Assembly: GCA_024762745.1 (NCBI GenBank)
Contig: JANTGV010000038.1
Location: 1-8,329 of the forward strand
Reading direction: 5' to 3'
DNA length: 8,329 nucleotides
Origin: Sulfurimonas sp.
GTDB taxonomy: Bacteria > Campylobacterota > Campylobacteria > Campylobacterales > Sulfurimonadaceae
Shown here: positions 1-6,594 of the stretch, one piece after another
Layout of the letters: each line of letters begins with the position of its first letter
Numbering within the stretch: position 1 is the first letter of the stretch
Program-made: the position numbers and the translations under genes
The notes under the pieces: model-generated
What the model was told of the DNA's origin: nothing
Database searches by the model: none
Seen by the model: only the letters and a program-made list of their open reading frames with translations

Positions 1-1
1 T

Positions 2-106
2 TCTCAATATAAAGCCTGGACTGGCGATATTCAAAGCTGTGTAAGTTGTCATGCTGTCGTTAAATCAAATGACTCCCTATTTACAACGTTTCAAAGAATG
101 TTTTAG
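2..106 (+). CDS. C-terminal end of a c-type cytochrome, probably cytochrome P460 family (5' partial)
   Basis: An open frame runs in from the left edge and ends at TAG 104-106, giving 34 residues. It contains CVSCH, a CxxCH heme c attachment motif, about 18 residues before the end. A tail of the form V-K-S-N-D-S-L-F-T-T-F follows. Cytochrome P460 proteins characteristically end with CxxCH, then a D-x-x-F-T-x-F segment, so this family is my best guess. The protein would be periplasmic; P460 proteins oxidise small nitrogen compounds such as hydroxylamine or are of unknown function. The stop lies 13 nt before the response regulator start, which suggests co-transcription. The N-terminus, signal peptide and the P460 cross-link Lys are outside the window. 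CxxCH is certain; the family assignment is an inference from a short tail. Confidence 0.6.
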   Translation, partial: SQYKAWTGDIQSCVSCHAVVKSNDSLFTTFQRMF

Positions 107-119
107 CTAAGATATTTCA

Positions 120-803
120 ATGAAAAAAAACATCTTAATAGTGGAAGATGAAGCCTCCATTGTAAATTTCATAAAAAACCGTCTAAACCACAATATTTAT
201 AATGTTGACACAGCTTTAGACGGTAAAGAAGCCTTGGATAAAATCATCTCTAACACTTATGATTTAATCACTTTAGATATTATGCTTCCTCATATAGATG
301 GATTTGAATTGTGTCAAAAAATAAGACAAAAATCTAAACAAACCTTGATTATTATCGTTAGTGCTTTGGAGACTATGGAGTTTAAAGAAAAAGCTTATAC
401 TATGGGAATTGATGATTATATTGCTAAACCTTTTTCAGCAAAAGAGTTAGCAATAAAAATCCATTCACAACTCAAAAGAAGAGAAGAAATAAGCTTCTTA
501 TCTAAGGAGTTGGTTTCAAATATAATACTTGATGAAGAGTCTAAAAGTATAACTGTTAACGGCTATAAAATAGGATTCACCCCTAGTGAATACCTCATTT
601 TATCAACTTTAATATTAAATAAAAACAGAGTTTACTCAAGGTCTGAATTAGCACAGATAATATATGACAATTATTTTGGCAGCATTGATGAGCAAGGTAT
701 AAATAGTCATATCCATCACATCAGAGAAAAGGTAAGACAGTTTTATGCTAAAGATATAATTCGAACAGTGCGAGGTATAGGGTATAAAATATATGAAAAT
801 TAA
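120..803 (+). CDS. OmpR/PhoB-family response regulator
   Basis: This 227-aa protein has an N-terminal receiver domain (about residues 1-120) and a C-terminal winged-helix DNA-binding domain (about 130-226). Receiver residues are complete: acidic pocket E9/D10, phospho-acceptor D53 in the LDIMLP stretch, S81 at the switch position and K103-P104. The C-terminus ends with the usual VRGIGYKI hairpin strand of the OmpR fold. It is predicted to be phosphorylated by the kinase encoded just downstream, whose start overlaps this gene by 11 nt (793-803), indicating translational coupling. It begins 13 nt after the cytochrome stop with only a weak purine-rich ribosome site. Local base composition is strikingly AT-rich compared with aspS. 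The regulated genes cannot be deduced; the neighbouring cytochrome is the obvious candidate. Confidence 0.95.
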   Translation: MKKNILIVEDEASIVNFIKNRLNHNIYNVDTALDGKEALDKIISNTYDLITLDIMLPHIDGFELCQKIRQKSKQTLIIIVSALETMEFKEKAYTMGIDDYIAKPFSAKELAIKIHSQLKRREEISFLSKELVSNIILDEESKSITVNGYKIGFTPSEYLILSTLILNKNRVYSRSELAQIIYDNYFGSIDEQGINSHIHHIREKVRQFYAKDIIRTVRGIGYKIYEN

Positions 804-1812
804 CTCATTTATAATTACTATATACACTCTAGCCGGTCTTTTAATATCTGCATCTACTGCGTTTATGACTTTTTTAATTATTGGAGAACCTATTGGAACT
901 AAAATGTTCCTTCAGATTGTACTTTCGATTATATTAGTCTTACCTATTATTGGTCTTATTAGTTACTATCTTGGGAAATATTTATCTCAAAAATTCAATT
1001 TTATCCAAAACAGATTGAAGGATATAAAGGAAGAAGCTTTTTCACAAGACAACAGTCAAAATATAATATATGAGATTAATGAGATAAACCAAAATATAAA
1101 TTTTTTATCTCAACAACTCTATAACCTTATAGGTGATTTAAAAGAGAAAAATCAAAACCTGTCAAACCTACTTATTTCTATGGCTCATGACATCAAAACA
1201 CCTATAACAATTTTAAATGGCTATATAGAAGAGATACAAGACGGTATGATACGCAAAGAAGAACTTCCTATGGTCTTGTCACATATGAAAAATGAAGTGA
1301 AATTTTTAGATGATCTCACCGTTGACATGCTTGAGTTCATTACTTCAATGCAAAACCATAAAAACAAAGAAAACATAAATTTTCGACTATTTATTGAAAA
1401 AGAGATATTTACTCTACTTCCAAAAAATCAAAATTTAAAGTTTATCAATGATGTAATCGATGGATATTTTGTTGATTTTAACACTGTAGATTTAAAAAAA
1501 GTCTGCTTAAACATACTTACTAACGCAATAAAATACACCAACAGTGGGTATATTAAAGTTTATGTAGAAGATAATAATATACTGTTTGAAAATACTGGTC
1601 AAGAGATAAAAAGCGAATATAAAAACAAGATATTTGAACCATTTTTTACAATTGACAAAAGTAAAAACAGGGAAAAAAGTGGTTTTGGTTTAGGACTTTC
1701 TATCGTCAAGAATTTAGCTAAAAACAATTCATACTCCTGCTATTTGAAACTTAGCAACGAAGACAAAACAATATTTAGTTTACAAAAAGTCTACTCTAAA
1801 GGACAAACTTGA
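793..1812 (+). CDS. Membrane sensor histidine kinase with minimal extracytoplasmic loop
   Basis: This 339-aa protein is the likely partner of the preceding regulator. Two hydrophobic segments (about residues 5-31 and 37-60) are joined by only a few polar residues (GEPIGTK), so there is no periplasmic sensor domain. A helical, coiled-coil-like linker (about 66-125) leads to the dimerisation/phosphoacceptor segment MAHDIKTPIT with H132. The ATPase domain shows an N-box (N240, N244 in CLNILTNAIKYT), an F-box (FEPFF, 281-285) and a G2 box (GFGLGL, 297-302). The G1 box reads FENTGQEI, so the usual D-x-G-x-G is N-T-G-Q-E; this NTG variant occurs in other active kinases. The start overlaps the regulator gene by 11 nt and AGGG at 779-782 could serve as ribosome site. 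The stimulus is unknown; it may be sensed within the membrane or through a partner. Confidence 0.93.
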   Translation: MKINSFIITIYTLAGLLISASTAFMTFLIIGEPIGTKMFLQIVLSIILVLPIIGLISYYLGKYLSQKFNFIQNRLKDIKEEAFSQDNSQNIIYEINEINQNINFLSQQLYNLIGDLKEKNQNLSNLLISMAHDIKTPITILNGYIEEIQDGMIRKEELPMVLSHMKNEVKFLDDLTVDMLEFITSMQNHKNKENINFRLFIEKEIFTLLPKNQNLKFINDVIDGYFVDFNTVDLKKVCLNILTNAIKYTNSGYIKVYVEDNNILFENTGQEIKSEYKNKIFEPFFTIDKSKNREKSGFGLGLSIVKNLAKNNSYSCYLKLSNEDKTIFSLQKVYSKGQT

Positions 1813-1841
1813 TTTGTTTAAATAAAAAACATTTAGAGTAG
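1784..1841 (-). terminator. Candidate terminator for the minus-strand SH3 gene, overlapping the kinase 3' end
   Basis: A perfect 10-bp inverted repeat (1791-1800 and 1832-1841) encloses 31 nt, within which ACAAA (1803-1807) and TTTGT (1813-1817) form a nested hairpin. Read on the minus strand, the stem lies 26 nt past the SH3 gene stop and is followed after 2 nt by five U residues (1788-1784). Read on the plus strand there is no U-tract. An alternative minus-strand structure is a short AGAGT/ACTCT stem (1835-1852) followed by six U residues (1829-1824). Either could end the SH3 transcript. The stems are AT-rich, so strength is uncertain. Confidence 0.4.
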
Positions 1842-1867
1842 TGTCAAACTCTGAGAATAGAATACTG

Positions 1868-2443
1868 TTACCAGCGAGACCTCTTACGGCGATCTGGAAC
1901 TAATGATGGGAGTATCAGACCCAAAAGAAGACCTATACCACCAACTATGCCACCATACGTAAACCAACGAAGCAGTAAATCAACCCTCTCAGTATCTAGT
2001 TGTTCATTTAAATCACTGTTTAAGCCTTGAACCTGCTGTAGTTCTTTAGTCAGTTTTGTATTTGTATTTTCCAGCTCACTAACTTGAATGCTATGAGAGT
2101 TTAAATTCTCTTTAGTTGAACTCAACTGCGTTTTTAGTTTTGCATATTTGATTTCAAGTTTTTCTAAACGCTCTTTTAAACCTGCTTGTCTAGAAACATA
2201 TTTAGTGTTAATCCAACCAGTTCGACCTTTAGGGTCTACTATTTTAGTAAAACCGGCATTTTCATCTGTTTGAAGTACTTTTATCTTTTCACCAGCATCA
2301 ACACTACCAATAATTTTATATTTGGTACCGGGACCCGAATGAACATAAGTAAACAGATCATCTGAAACATAACGATTCAGAGCATTTGCCGATGAAGACA
2401 GAGATACAATCATTAGAAATAAGAGAGTGATTTTTCGCGTCAT
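1868..2443 (-). CDS. YgiM-like SH3-domain, membrane-anchored protein (TIGR04211 family)
   Basis: This 191-aa protein has an N-terminal signal peptide ending near ANA (residues 19-21) and a bacterial SH3 domain (about 24-85) with RYVSDDLFTYVHSGPG and GRTGWI. A long Gln/Glu/Lys-rich coiled coil (about 88-152) follows, then LLLRWFTYGGIVGGIGLLLG and a transmembrane helix (about 160-180) before a basic tail RRKRSRW. Order, length and the RYVSD, SGPG, GRT-W, W-F-YGG and GLLLGL-LP signatures match E. coli YgiM (about 206 aa). The SH3 domain should face the periplasm, tethered by the C-terminal helix. The family's function is poorly known; cell-wall or envelope binding is a guess from the SH3 fold. 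The ATG is preceded by AAGGA (2452-2456) with 8-nt spacing. The gene stands alone, convergent with the kinase. Confidence 0.85.
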   Translation of the reverse strand: MTRKITLLFLMIVSLSSSANALNRYVSDDLFTYVHSGPGTKYKIIGSVDAGEKIKVLQTDENAGFTKIVDPKGRTGWINTKYVSRQAGLKERLEKLEIKYAKLKTQLSSTKENLNSHSIQVSELENTNTKLTKELQQVQGLNSDLNEQLDTERVDLLLRWFTYGGIVGGIGLLLGLILPSLVPDRRKRSRW

Positions 2444-2560
2444 ATAATATATCCTTACTATAAAAATAAAATGGTAACATAATCTTTGTACACCAATTGT
2501 TTATATAAATAGTCCATTTTAAGGTATAGTAAACCATAAATTATTTAATAAGGAAAAAAT

Positions 2561-2857
2561 ATGCAACCAACAAATCAGGAGCTGCAACTACACAAAAACT
2601 GTCAACTCTATGCTTACCTCTTGAAGATGCAAAAAAAAGAAGTTCCGGAGCATATTCAAGAGTGTCTAGACTCTTATGAGTATGTTACCAACTGTGTAGA
2701 AGAACTACTAAAAGAGCTTAAAAGTTTAGATGAAGAAAGTTTTGAGAAAATAGTCAATAACACAGACTCAATAGAATCACGTGAACTTGCATACTGGTGG
2801 GAAATGCAACAAGAGGCTGATAGACTTCGTAAAGACTTAGCTCAAACCTGCCTATAG
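2561..2857 (+). CDS. Small acidic helical protein of unknown function
   Basis: I do not recognise this 98-aa protein. It has no signal peptide or membrane segment, is predicted almost wholly helical and acidic (runs such as EELLKELKSLDEESFEK), and carries four Cys (residues 14, 35, 45, 97) with no metal-site spacing. A C-terminal aromatic patch reads AYWWEMQQEADRL. Coding status is supported by a good ribosome site (AAGGAA, 2550-2555, 5 nt before ATG), a possible -10 TATAGT (2525-2530), and a terminator-like hairpin over its stop codon. It diverges from the SH3 gene and converges with the next gene at a 4-nt gap. Confidence 0.75.
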   Translation: MQPTNQELQLHKNCQLYAYLLKMQKKEVPEHIQECLDSYEYVTNCVEELLKELKSLDEESFEKIVNNTDSIESRELAYWWEMQQEADRLRKDLAQTCL

Positions 2858-2863
2858 GTTTTT
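2844..2863 (+). terminator. Small hairpin terminator overlapping the stop of the 98-aa gene
   Basis: AAACCT (2844-2849) and AGGTTT (2856-2861) form a perfect 6-bp stem around a 6-nt loop. The downstream arm runs into a five-T tract (2859-2863). The stop codon TAG (2855-2857) lies in the loop and arm. The minus-strand reading lacks a U-tract, so it would serve the plus-strand gene. The stem is short, hence moderate confidence. Confidence 0.4.
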
Positions 2864-3413
2864 AGAGCTGAGAAATCTCACGTTCAAAAAAGTCCAACAC
2901 CTCTTTTAAGTTTTTCACTTCGCTACACTCTGAATCTGGGCAATGTTCCAGGTTGAACTTAATACCATGTTTTGTACACACCTCAACAAACCCATTGACT
3001 TCATGAGAGTTTGAAGAGTTACATAAATAAAAAATTGGAAAAGAACCAATAGGGTTTAAAAGGTTTGTCAAGTCATTCTCTTCATACTTTATGTTTGGAT
3101 TATTAGCATAGACTGCGTTTGCCTCACATAAAACACCTTGCAAAATTGCATCGTGCCCTGCCATATTATTTCCATACAGATAAATATGCTCCTCACACTC
3201 ATACTCCTCTGCTATCTCTTCTATAAGTCTCTGTAAGAGTTCTCGGTTTCTTTTAGCCACACTCTCTTCTATAGTTAGAACATTCCACATCTTATATTCA
3301 AACTGAATAAGTTCAAGCTCTTCTTTAGCATGTAATATAACAACTAATGGTACAAAGTTCGAAACAAACGCAGCAGGTGTAAAATTATATAAAAGTTTTT
3401 CATCATATTTCAT
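2862..3413 (-). CDS. Unknown protein resembling a degenerate alpha/beta-hydrolase
   Basis: This 183-aa cytosolic protein (no signal peptide) is not one I can name. A hydrophobic strand VPLVVILHA (21-29) is followed by helices, then IYLYGNNMAGHDAIL (77-91), which has the shape of an alpha/beta-hydrolase nucleophile elbow (strand, G-x-S-x-G-G, helix). Here the Ser position is Asn83 and the next Gly is Ala85. A later strand FPIFYLCNSSNSHEV (125-139) sits where the acidic residue usually follows a strand, but no Asp is present. A final KFNLEHCPD (152-160) resembles the strand before the catalytic His. If the fold reading is right, the usual catalytic Ser and Asp are missing and the protein would be a pseudo-enzyme or binding protein. 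The ATG has no Shine-Dalgarno sequence and lies just below candidate -10 boxes, implying a very short leader. Confidence 0.8.
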   Translation of the reverse strand: MKYDEKLLYNFTPAAFVSNFVPLVVILHAKEELELIQFEYKMWNVLTIEESVAKRNRELLQRLIEEIAEEYECEEHIYLYGNNMAGHDAILQGVLCEANAVYANNPNIKYEENDLTNLLNPIGSFPIFYLCNSSNSHEVNGFVEVCTKHGIKFNLEHCPDSECSEVKNLKEVLDFFEREISQL

Positions 3414-3424
3414 GTTGAAATTTT

Positions 3425-3436
3425 AGTATAATTATC
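3425..3436. promoter_or_regulatory. Overlapping divergent -10 elements
   Basis: The 48-bp gap between the divergent genes at 3413 and 3462 contains TATAAT on the plus strand (3427-3432). It also contains TATACT (3425-3430) or GATAAT (3431-3436) on the minus strand, built around the palindrome ATAATTAT (3428-3435). No good -35 is evident, as is common in Campylobacterota sigma-70 promoters. The plus transcript would have a leader of about 22-25 nt carrying AAAGG (3451-3455). The minus transcript would have roughly 5-11 nt and no Shine-Dalgarno sequence. Positions are inferred from consensus only. Confidence 0.5.
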
Positions 3437-3461
3437 TCAAATTTTTCTAAAAAGGTTTCAT

Positions 3462-3902
3462 ATGGGTGGTTTTGAGGGAGGAGATGAAGGTGGATACTGG
3501 GATCTCGATGAACCTACTATATTTTCCAAAGCAAACAGATCAAAATCATTTATTAAAAAAAGTGGCCCGGAGTACACTCTAAAAGTCTTTATAAAAGAGC
3601 AGGAGCTATATGACAGTATAAGTTTAGTTCCCTGTAAGTGCGATGACTTTACTATAGAGAGTTATGATAAGACTTTGTCGGAAATTATCTCTAAAACATA
3701 TAAAGCACTTCTTGAGTATACTAACGATTCAGAAATTGAAGAGTTTTTTAATGAGTATAAAGTTCTCATCTTAAGAGATAGTTCTTTAGAAACAGAAAAA
3801 CAGCAAGATATTTCTCATGCAGAAGCATTTTTACACTTGACAAAAGAGGCATGTAACCTCATACTAAGAAATGATGAGCTAGAACTACTCACCCCACCCT
3901 AA
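3462..3902 (+). CDS. Protein of unknown function with Gly-rich N-terminus
   Basis: I do not recognise this 146-aa protein. It starts with a short Gly/acidic segment (MGGFEGGDEGGYWDLDEP). A mixed strand/helix region with YTLKVFIKEQELYDSISLVPCKCDD (about 38-62, with a C-x-C pair at 58 and 60) follows, then a mainly helical acidic C-terminal half (about 68-146). There is no signal peptide or membrane helix. The ATG has AAAGG (3451-3455) 6 nt upstream and a clean TATAAT at 3427-3432. It diverges from the hydrolase-like gene, with which it shares the promoter region, and its last 18 nt overlap the end of nadK on the other strand (3885-3902). Shared promoter architecture hints at a functional link with the divergent gene, but nothing in the sequence proves it. 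Confidence 0.78.
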   Translation: MGGFEGGDEGGYWDLDEPTIFSKANRSKSFIKKSGPEYTLKVFIKEQELYDSISLVPCKCDDFTIESYDKTLSEIISKTYKALLEYTNDSEIEEFFNEYKVLILRDSSLETEKQQDISHAEAFLHLTKEACNLILRNDELELLTPP

Positions 3903-4739
3903 TTTCTCTTTAAGTACATTAAAGTAATTAAACTCTTCCCTATGAATGAGCTTTGCTGTTTTTGTTGAGAGTCTTATATGTACACTCTCCCCTATCTCTA
4001 ACTCATGCATATCCTGTCCATCAACTATCATAAGTGCAGGATTTGATGGCGTTTTCATCTCTATAGAGAACTCACCTGGCATCACAACAGGTCTCTGAGT
4101 GAGTGAGTGTGGGCAGATTGGAGTTAGAGTAAAAACATTTGCCAGAGGAAAGAGAACTGGTCCCCCTGCAGAAAGATTATAGGCAGTTGAACCTGTAGGT
4201 GTAGCAACTATAACCCCGTCACCGTAATAAGTATTAAAAGCCTTTCCATCCACTAAAGTCTCTATACTAATCATATTTGAAATAGAAGGACGAGTAAGTA
4301 CTATATCATTAAATGCATGAATGGCAACCTCTTCACCATTTTTTACTATAGTAGCTTCTAGAACAAATCTCTCATCAATCCTACAATCTTTCTCTATCAT
4401 ACTTACAACAAACTCTTCAAGCTCATTCATACCTACATCAGCCAAAAATCCAAGATTACCGGCATACACTCCAAGTACAGGAATATCATAGTCAAAACTT
4501 CTTCTTACAGCAGATATGAGTGTGCCATCACCACCAAGAGTCACCAGAATATCACACTGTTTACAGAGATGCTCAAACTCCATACCCATAACATCAATCA
4601 TAGCCCCACTTATACTATCAATATAGACTTCAATATCGTGCTTATTAAAAATCTTTTCAAGCTTGAAAAATGTACTTTTGAGTTCAGGGGTCGAAGGTCG
4701 TAAAAGAACACCAACCTTCTTAATACTTATAGTTTGCAA
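3885..4739 (-). CDS. nadK: NAD kinase (ATP/polyphosphate-dependent NAD phosphorylation)
   Basis: NadK phosphorylates NAD+ to NADP+ in the cytosol, the only route to NADP(H) in most bacteria. The 284-aa length fits the family. Diagnostic motifs are LGGDGTLI (residues 68-75, with catalytic D71 and the GGDGT motif), GNLGFL (94-99), the NAD-contacting FNDIVLTR (143-150), the Gly-rich TPTGSTAYNLSAGGP (180-194) and VDGQDM (239-244). The start is TTG: no in-frame ATG exists between it and the upstream in-frame stop (4767-4769), and AGGAA (4745-4749) lies 5 nt ahead of it. The gene is divergent from aspS, and its 3' end overlaps the upstream unknown gene by 18 nt. I see nothing unusual in the active site. 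Confidence 0.97.
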   Translation of the reverse strand: MQTISIKKVGVLLRPSTPELKSTFFKLEKIFNKHDIEVYIDSISGAMIDVMGMEFEHLCKQCDILVTLGGDGTLISAVRRSFDYDIPVLGVYAGNLGFLADVGMNELEEFVVSMIEKDCRIDERFVLEATIVKNGEEVAIHAFNDIVLTRPSISNMISIETLVDGKAFNTYYGDGVIVATPTGSTAYNLSAGGPVLFPLANVFTLTPICPHSLTQRPVVMPGEFSIEMKTPSNPALMIVDGQDMHELEIGESVHIRLSTKTAKLIHREEFNYFNVLKEKLGWGE

Positions 4740-4744
4740 TACAG

Positions 4745-4749
4745 TTCCT
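4745..4749 (-). promoter_or_regulatory. Ribosome binding site deciding the nadK TTG start
   Basis: AGGAA on the minus strand lies 5 nt ahead of TTG at 4739-4737. No ATG or GTG start is available between the upstream in-frame stop and this codon, so it fixes the start. Confidence 0.7.
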
Positions 4750-4776
4750 AGGTAAAAATATATAAATTACATAACA

Positions 4777-4782
4777 ATTATA
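4777..4782 (-). promoter_or_regulatory. Candidate -10 element for nadK
   Basis: A perfect TATAAT on the minus strand lies 37 nt upstream of the nadK TTG, predicting a leader of about 30 nt. No convincing -35 was found at 16-18 nt spacing. The 100-bp nadK/aspS gap thus carries one consensus -10 for each direction. Confidence 0.5.
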
Positions 4783-4804
4783 CACTACATAAGCCAACTT
4801 TAGC

Positions 4805-4810
4805 TATAAT
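4805..4810 (+). promoter_or_regulatory. Candidate -10 element for the aspS-adk operon
   Basis: TAGCTATAAT on the plus strand contains a perfect TATAAT 29 nt before the aspS start, predicting a leader of about 22 nt that includes AGGA at 4827-4830. There is no clear -35. Confidence 0.55.
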
Positions 4811-4839
4811 CGCGAAAATTATTTTTAGGACTCTATACT

Positions 4840-6594
4840 TTGAGAACTCATTACTGTACAGATTTAAATGAAGCAAATGTAGGACAAGACGTTGTTCTTA
4901 CTGGTTGGGCAAACAACTACCGTGATCACGGTGGAATTGTTTTTATAGATTTACGTGACAAAACTGGTCTAATCCAGCTTACTTGTGATCCAGAAGATGG
5001 GCCAGAAGCACATAAAGTTGCTGATAGTGTTCGTGATGAGTATGTTCTTATCGCTAAGGGAACTGTTCGTCTTCGTGGCGAAGGTTTAACTAACCCACGT
5101 CTAAAAACTGGTGCTATAGAAATCATCGTAAATGAACTTATCATTGAAAATCGTTCTGCTCCAGTTCCGTTTGTAATTGGCGATAAAAATGTTGGTGAAG
5201 AGACTACTCTTAAATACCGTTATTTAGAACTTCGTGATCCTGACTTATATGAAGTATTCCGTTTACGTTCAAAAGTAGCAATTGCCGCAAGAAACATCCT
5301 TGATGAAAACGGTTTCTTGGAGGTTGAAACACCTATTCTTACAAAGTCAACTCCAGAAGGTGCCAGAGATTATCTAGTTCCATCTCGTGTTCATAACGGT
5401 GAGTTTTATGCACTTCCACAATCTCCACAACTTTTTAAACAGCTTTTAATGGTTGGTGGCTTTGACAGATACTTCCAAATTGCTAAATGTTTCCGTGATG
5501 AAGATTTAAGAGCAGATCGTCAGCCTGAGTTCACTCAGATAGATGTTGAGATGAGTTTCTGTAACCAAGAAGATGTTATAAAAGTAGCAGAAGACCTGCT
5601 TGTAGCGATGTTTAAAGCTGCAGGACACGATGTTAAGCCACCATTTAACCGCATAGCGTACAGAGATGCTATGGAGTGGTACGGTTCTGATAAACCAGAC
5701 CTTAGATATGACCTTAAAATGGTTGATGTTATCGACATCTTTGAGAGATGCGATAATGAAATCTTTACAAATATAGCAAAACAACCGCATAAAAACCGTA
5801 TTAAAGCCCTTAAGGTTCCTGGTGCTGACTTAGTATTTTCAAAGCGTGAAATGAAAGGTTTCGAAGACTTCGTACGTAAGTTTGGTGCACACGGTCTTGG
5901 TTACTTCCAGATGAAAGAAGATGGTCTTAAAGGTCCACTTATTAAGTTCTTCAGTGAAGAGGATATTGCACTTCTTGTTGAAAGACTTGATATGCAAGTT
6001 GGTGATGTTGTATTTTTTGGTGCAGGCGAGAAGAAAACTGTATGGGATTACATGGGACGTTTTAGAAACTTCATAGCTGAACATGAGAAGATGAACCTTG
6101 TAGATGAGAATGCATTTGAGTTTGTATGGGTTGTTGACTTCCCAATGTTTGAAGTAGAAGATGGTCGTGTAAAAGCACTTCACCATCCATTTACACAGCC
6201 AAAAGATACTGATAAAGATGATGTTGAAGAGATAGAGTCTATCGCTTATGATATTGTTCTAAATGGTACTGAGCTTGGTGGTGGTTCTATTCGTATTCAT
6301 AAACAAGATGTGCAAGAGGAAGTATTTAAACTTCTTGGTATTGGTGAAGAGGAAGCGCAAGAGAAATTCGGTTTCTTACTTGATGCTCTTAAGTTCGGTG
6401 CTCCTCCACACGGTGGTTTTGCTATGGGATTTGACAGACTTATTATGCTTATGAGTAAAAAATCAAGTATCCGTGATGTTATTGCGTTTCCTAAAACGCA
6501 AAAAGCCTCTTGTGTTCTTACTAAAGCACCAAGTGAAGTTGACAATACTCAGCTTCGTGACCTCCACATCAGACTACGTGAGCAAAAGAAATAG
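4840..6594 (+). CDS. aspS: Aspartyl-tRNA synthetase, predicted non-discriminating (Asp/Asn)
   Basis: This cytosolic class II synthetase charges tRNA with aspartate. The 584-aa length and layout are those of bacterial AspRS: N-terminal OB-fold anticodon domain (about 1-105, [17 protein letters not shown]), catalytic core, and an inserted GAD domain (about 285-420). Motif 2 is [16 protein letters not shown] (218-233) and motif 3 is GFAMGFDRL (526-534, R533). Residue 30 is His within RDHGG, where the Asp-specific E. coli enzyme has Leu; His here, with EG at 81-82, is the pattern of enzymes such as Pseudomonas AspRS that also make Asp-tRNA(Asn) for GatCAB. The start is TTG, aligned with the N-terminus of known AspRS and preceded by AGGA (4827-4830) at 9-nt spacing. 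The stop overlaps the adk start by 1 nt. Specificity is inferred. Confidence 0.98.
   Translation: MRTHYCTDLNEANVGQDVVLTGWANNYRDHGGIVFIDLRDKTGLIQLTCDPEDGPEAHKVADSVRDEYVLIAKGTVRLRGEGLTNPRLKTGAIEIIVNELIIENRSAPVPFVIGDKNVGEETTLKYRYLELRDPDLYEVFRLRSKVAIAARNILDENGFLEVETPILTKSTPEGARDYLVPSRVHNGEFYALPQSPQLFKQLLMVGGFDRYFQIAKCFRDEDLRADRQPEFTQIDVEMSFCNQEDVIKVAEDLLVAMFKAAGHDVKPPFNRIAYRDAMEWYGSDKPDLRYDLKMVDVIDIFERCDNEIFTNIAKQPHKNRIKALKVPGADLVFSKREMKGFEDFVRKFGAHGLGYFQMKEDGLKGPLIKFFSEEDIALLVERLDMQVGDVVFFGAGEKKTVWDYMGRFRNFIAEHEKMNLVDENAFEFVWVVDFPMFEVEDGRVKALHHPFTQPKDTDKDDVEEIESIAYDIVLNGTELGGGSIRIHKQDVQEEVFKLLGIGEEEAQEKFGFLLDALKFGAPPHGGFAMGFDRLIMLMSKKSSIRDVIAFPKTQKASCVLTKAPSEVDNTQLRDLHIRLREQKK

Noticed and set aside
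2500..2509. Perfect palindrome TTTATATAAA between the SH3 and 98-aa genes
   Set aside because: Such A/T palindromes are expected by chance in a sequence this AT-rich, and it does not line up with a promoter pair I can defend.
4926..6545. Several open frames antisense or out of frame within aspS
   Set aside because: They lie wholly inside a strongly conserved gene, lack ribosome sites and give low-complexity or unfamilial proteins; they are codon-bias shadows.
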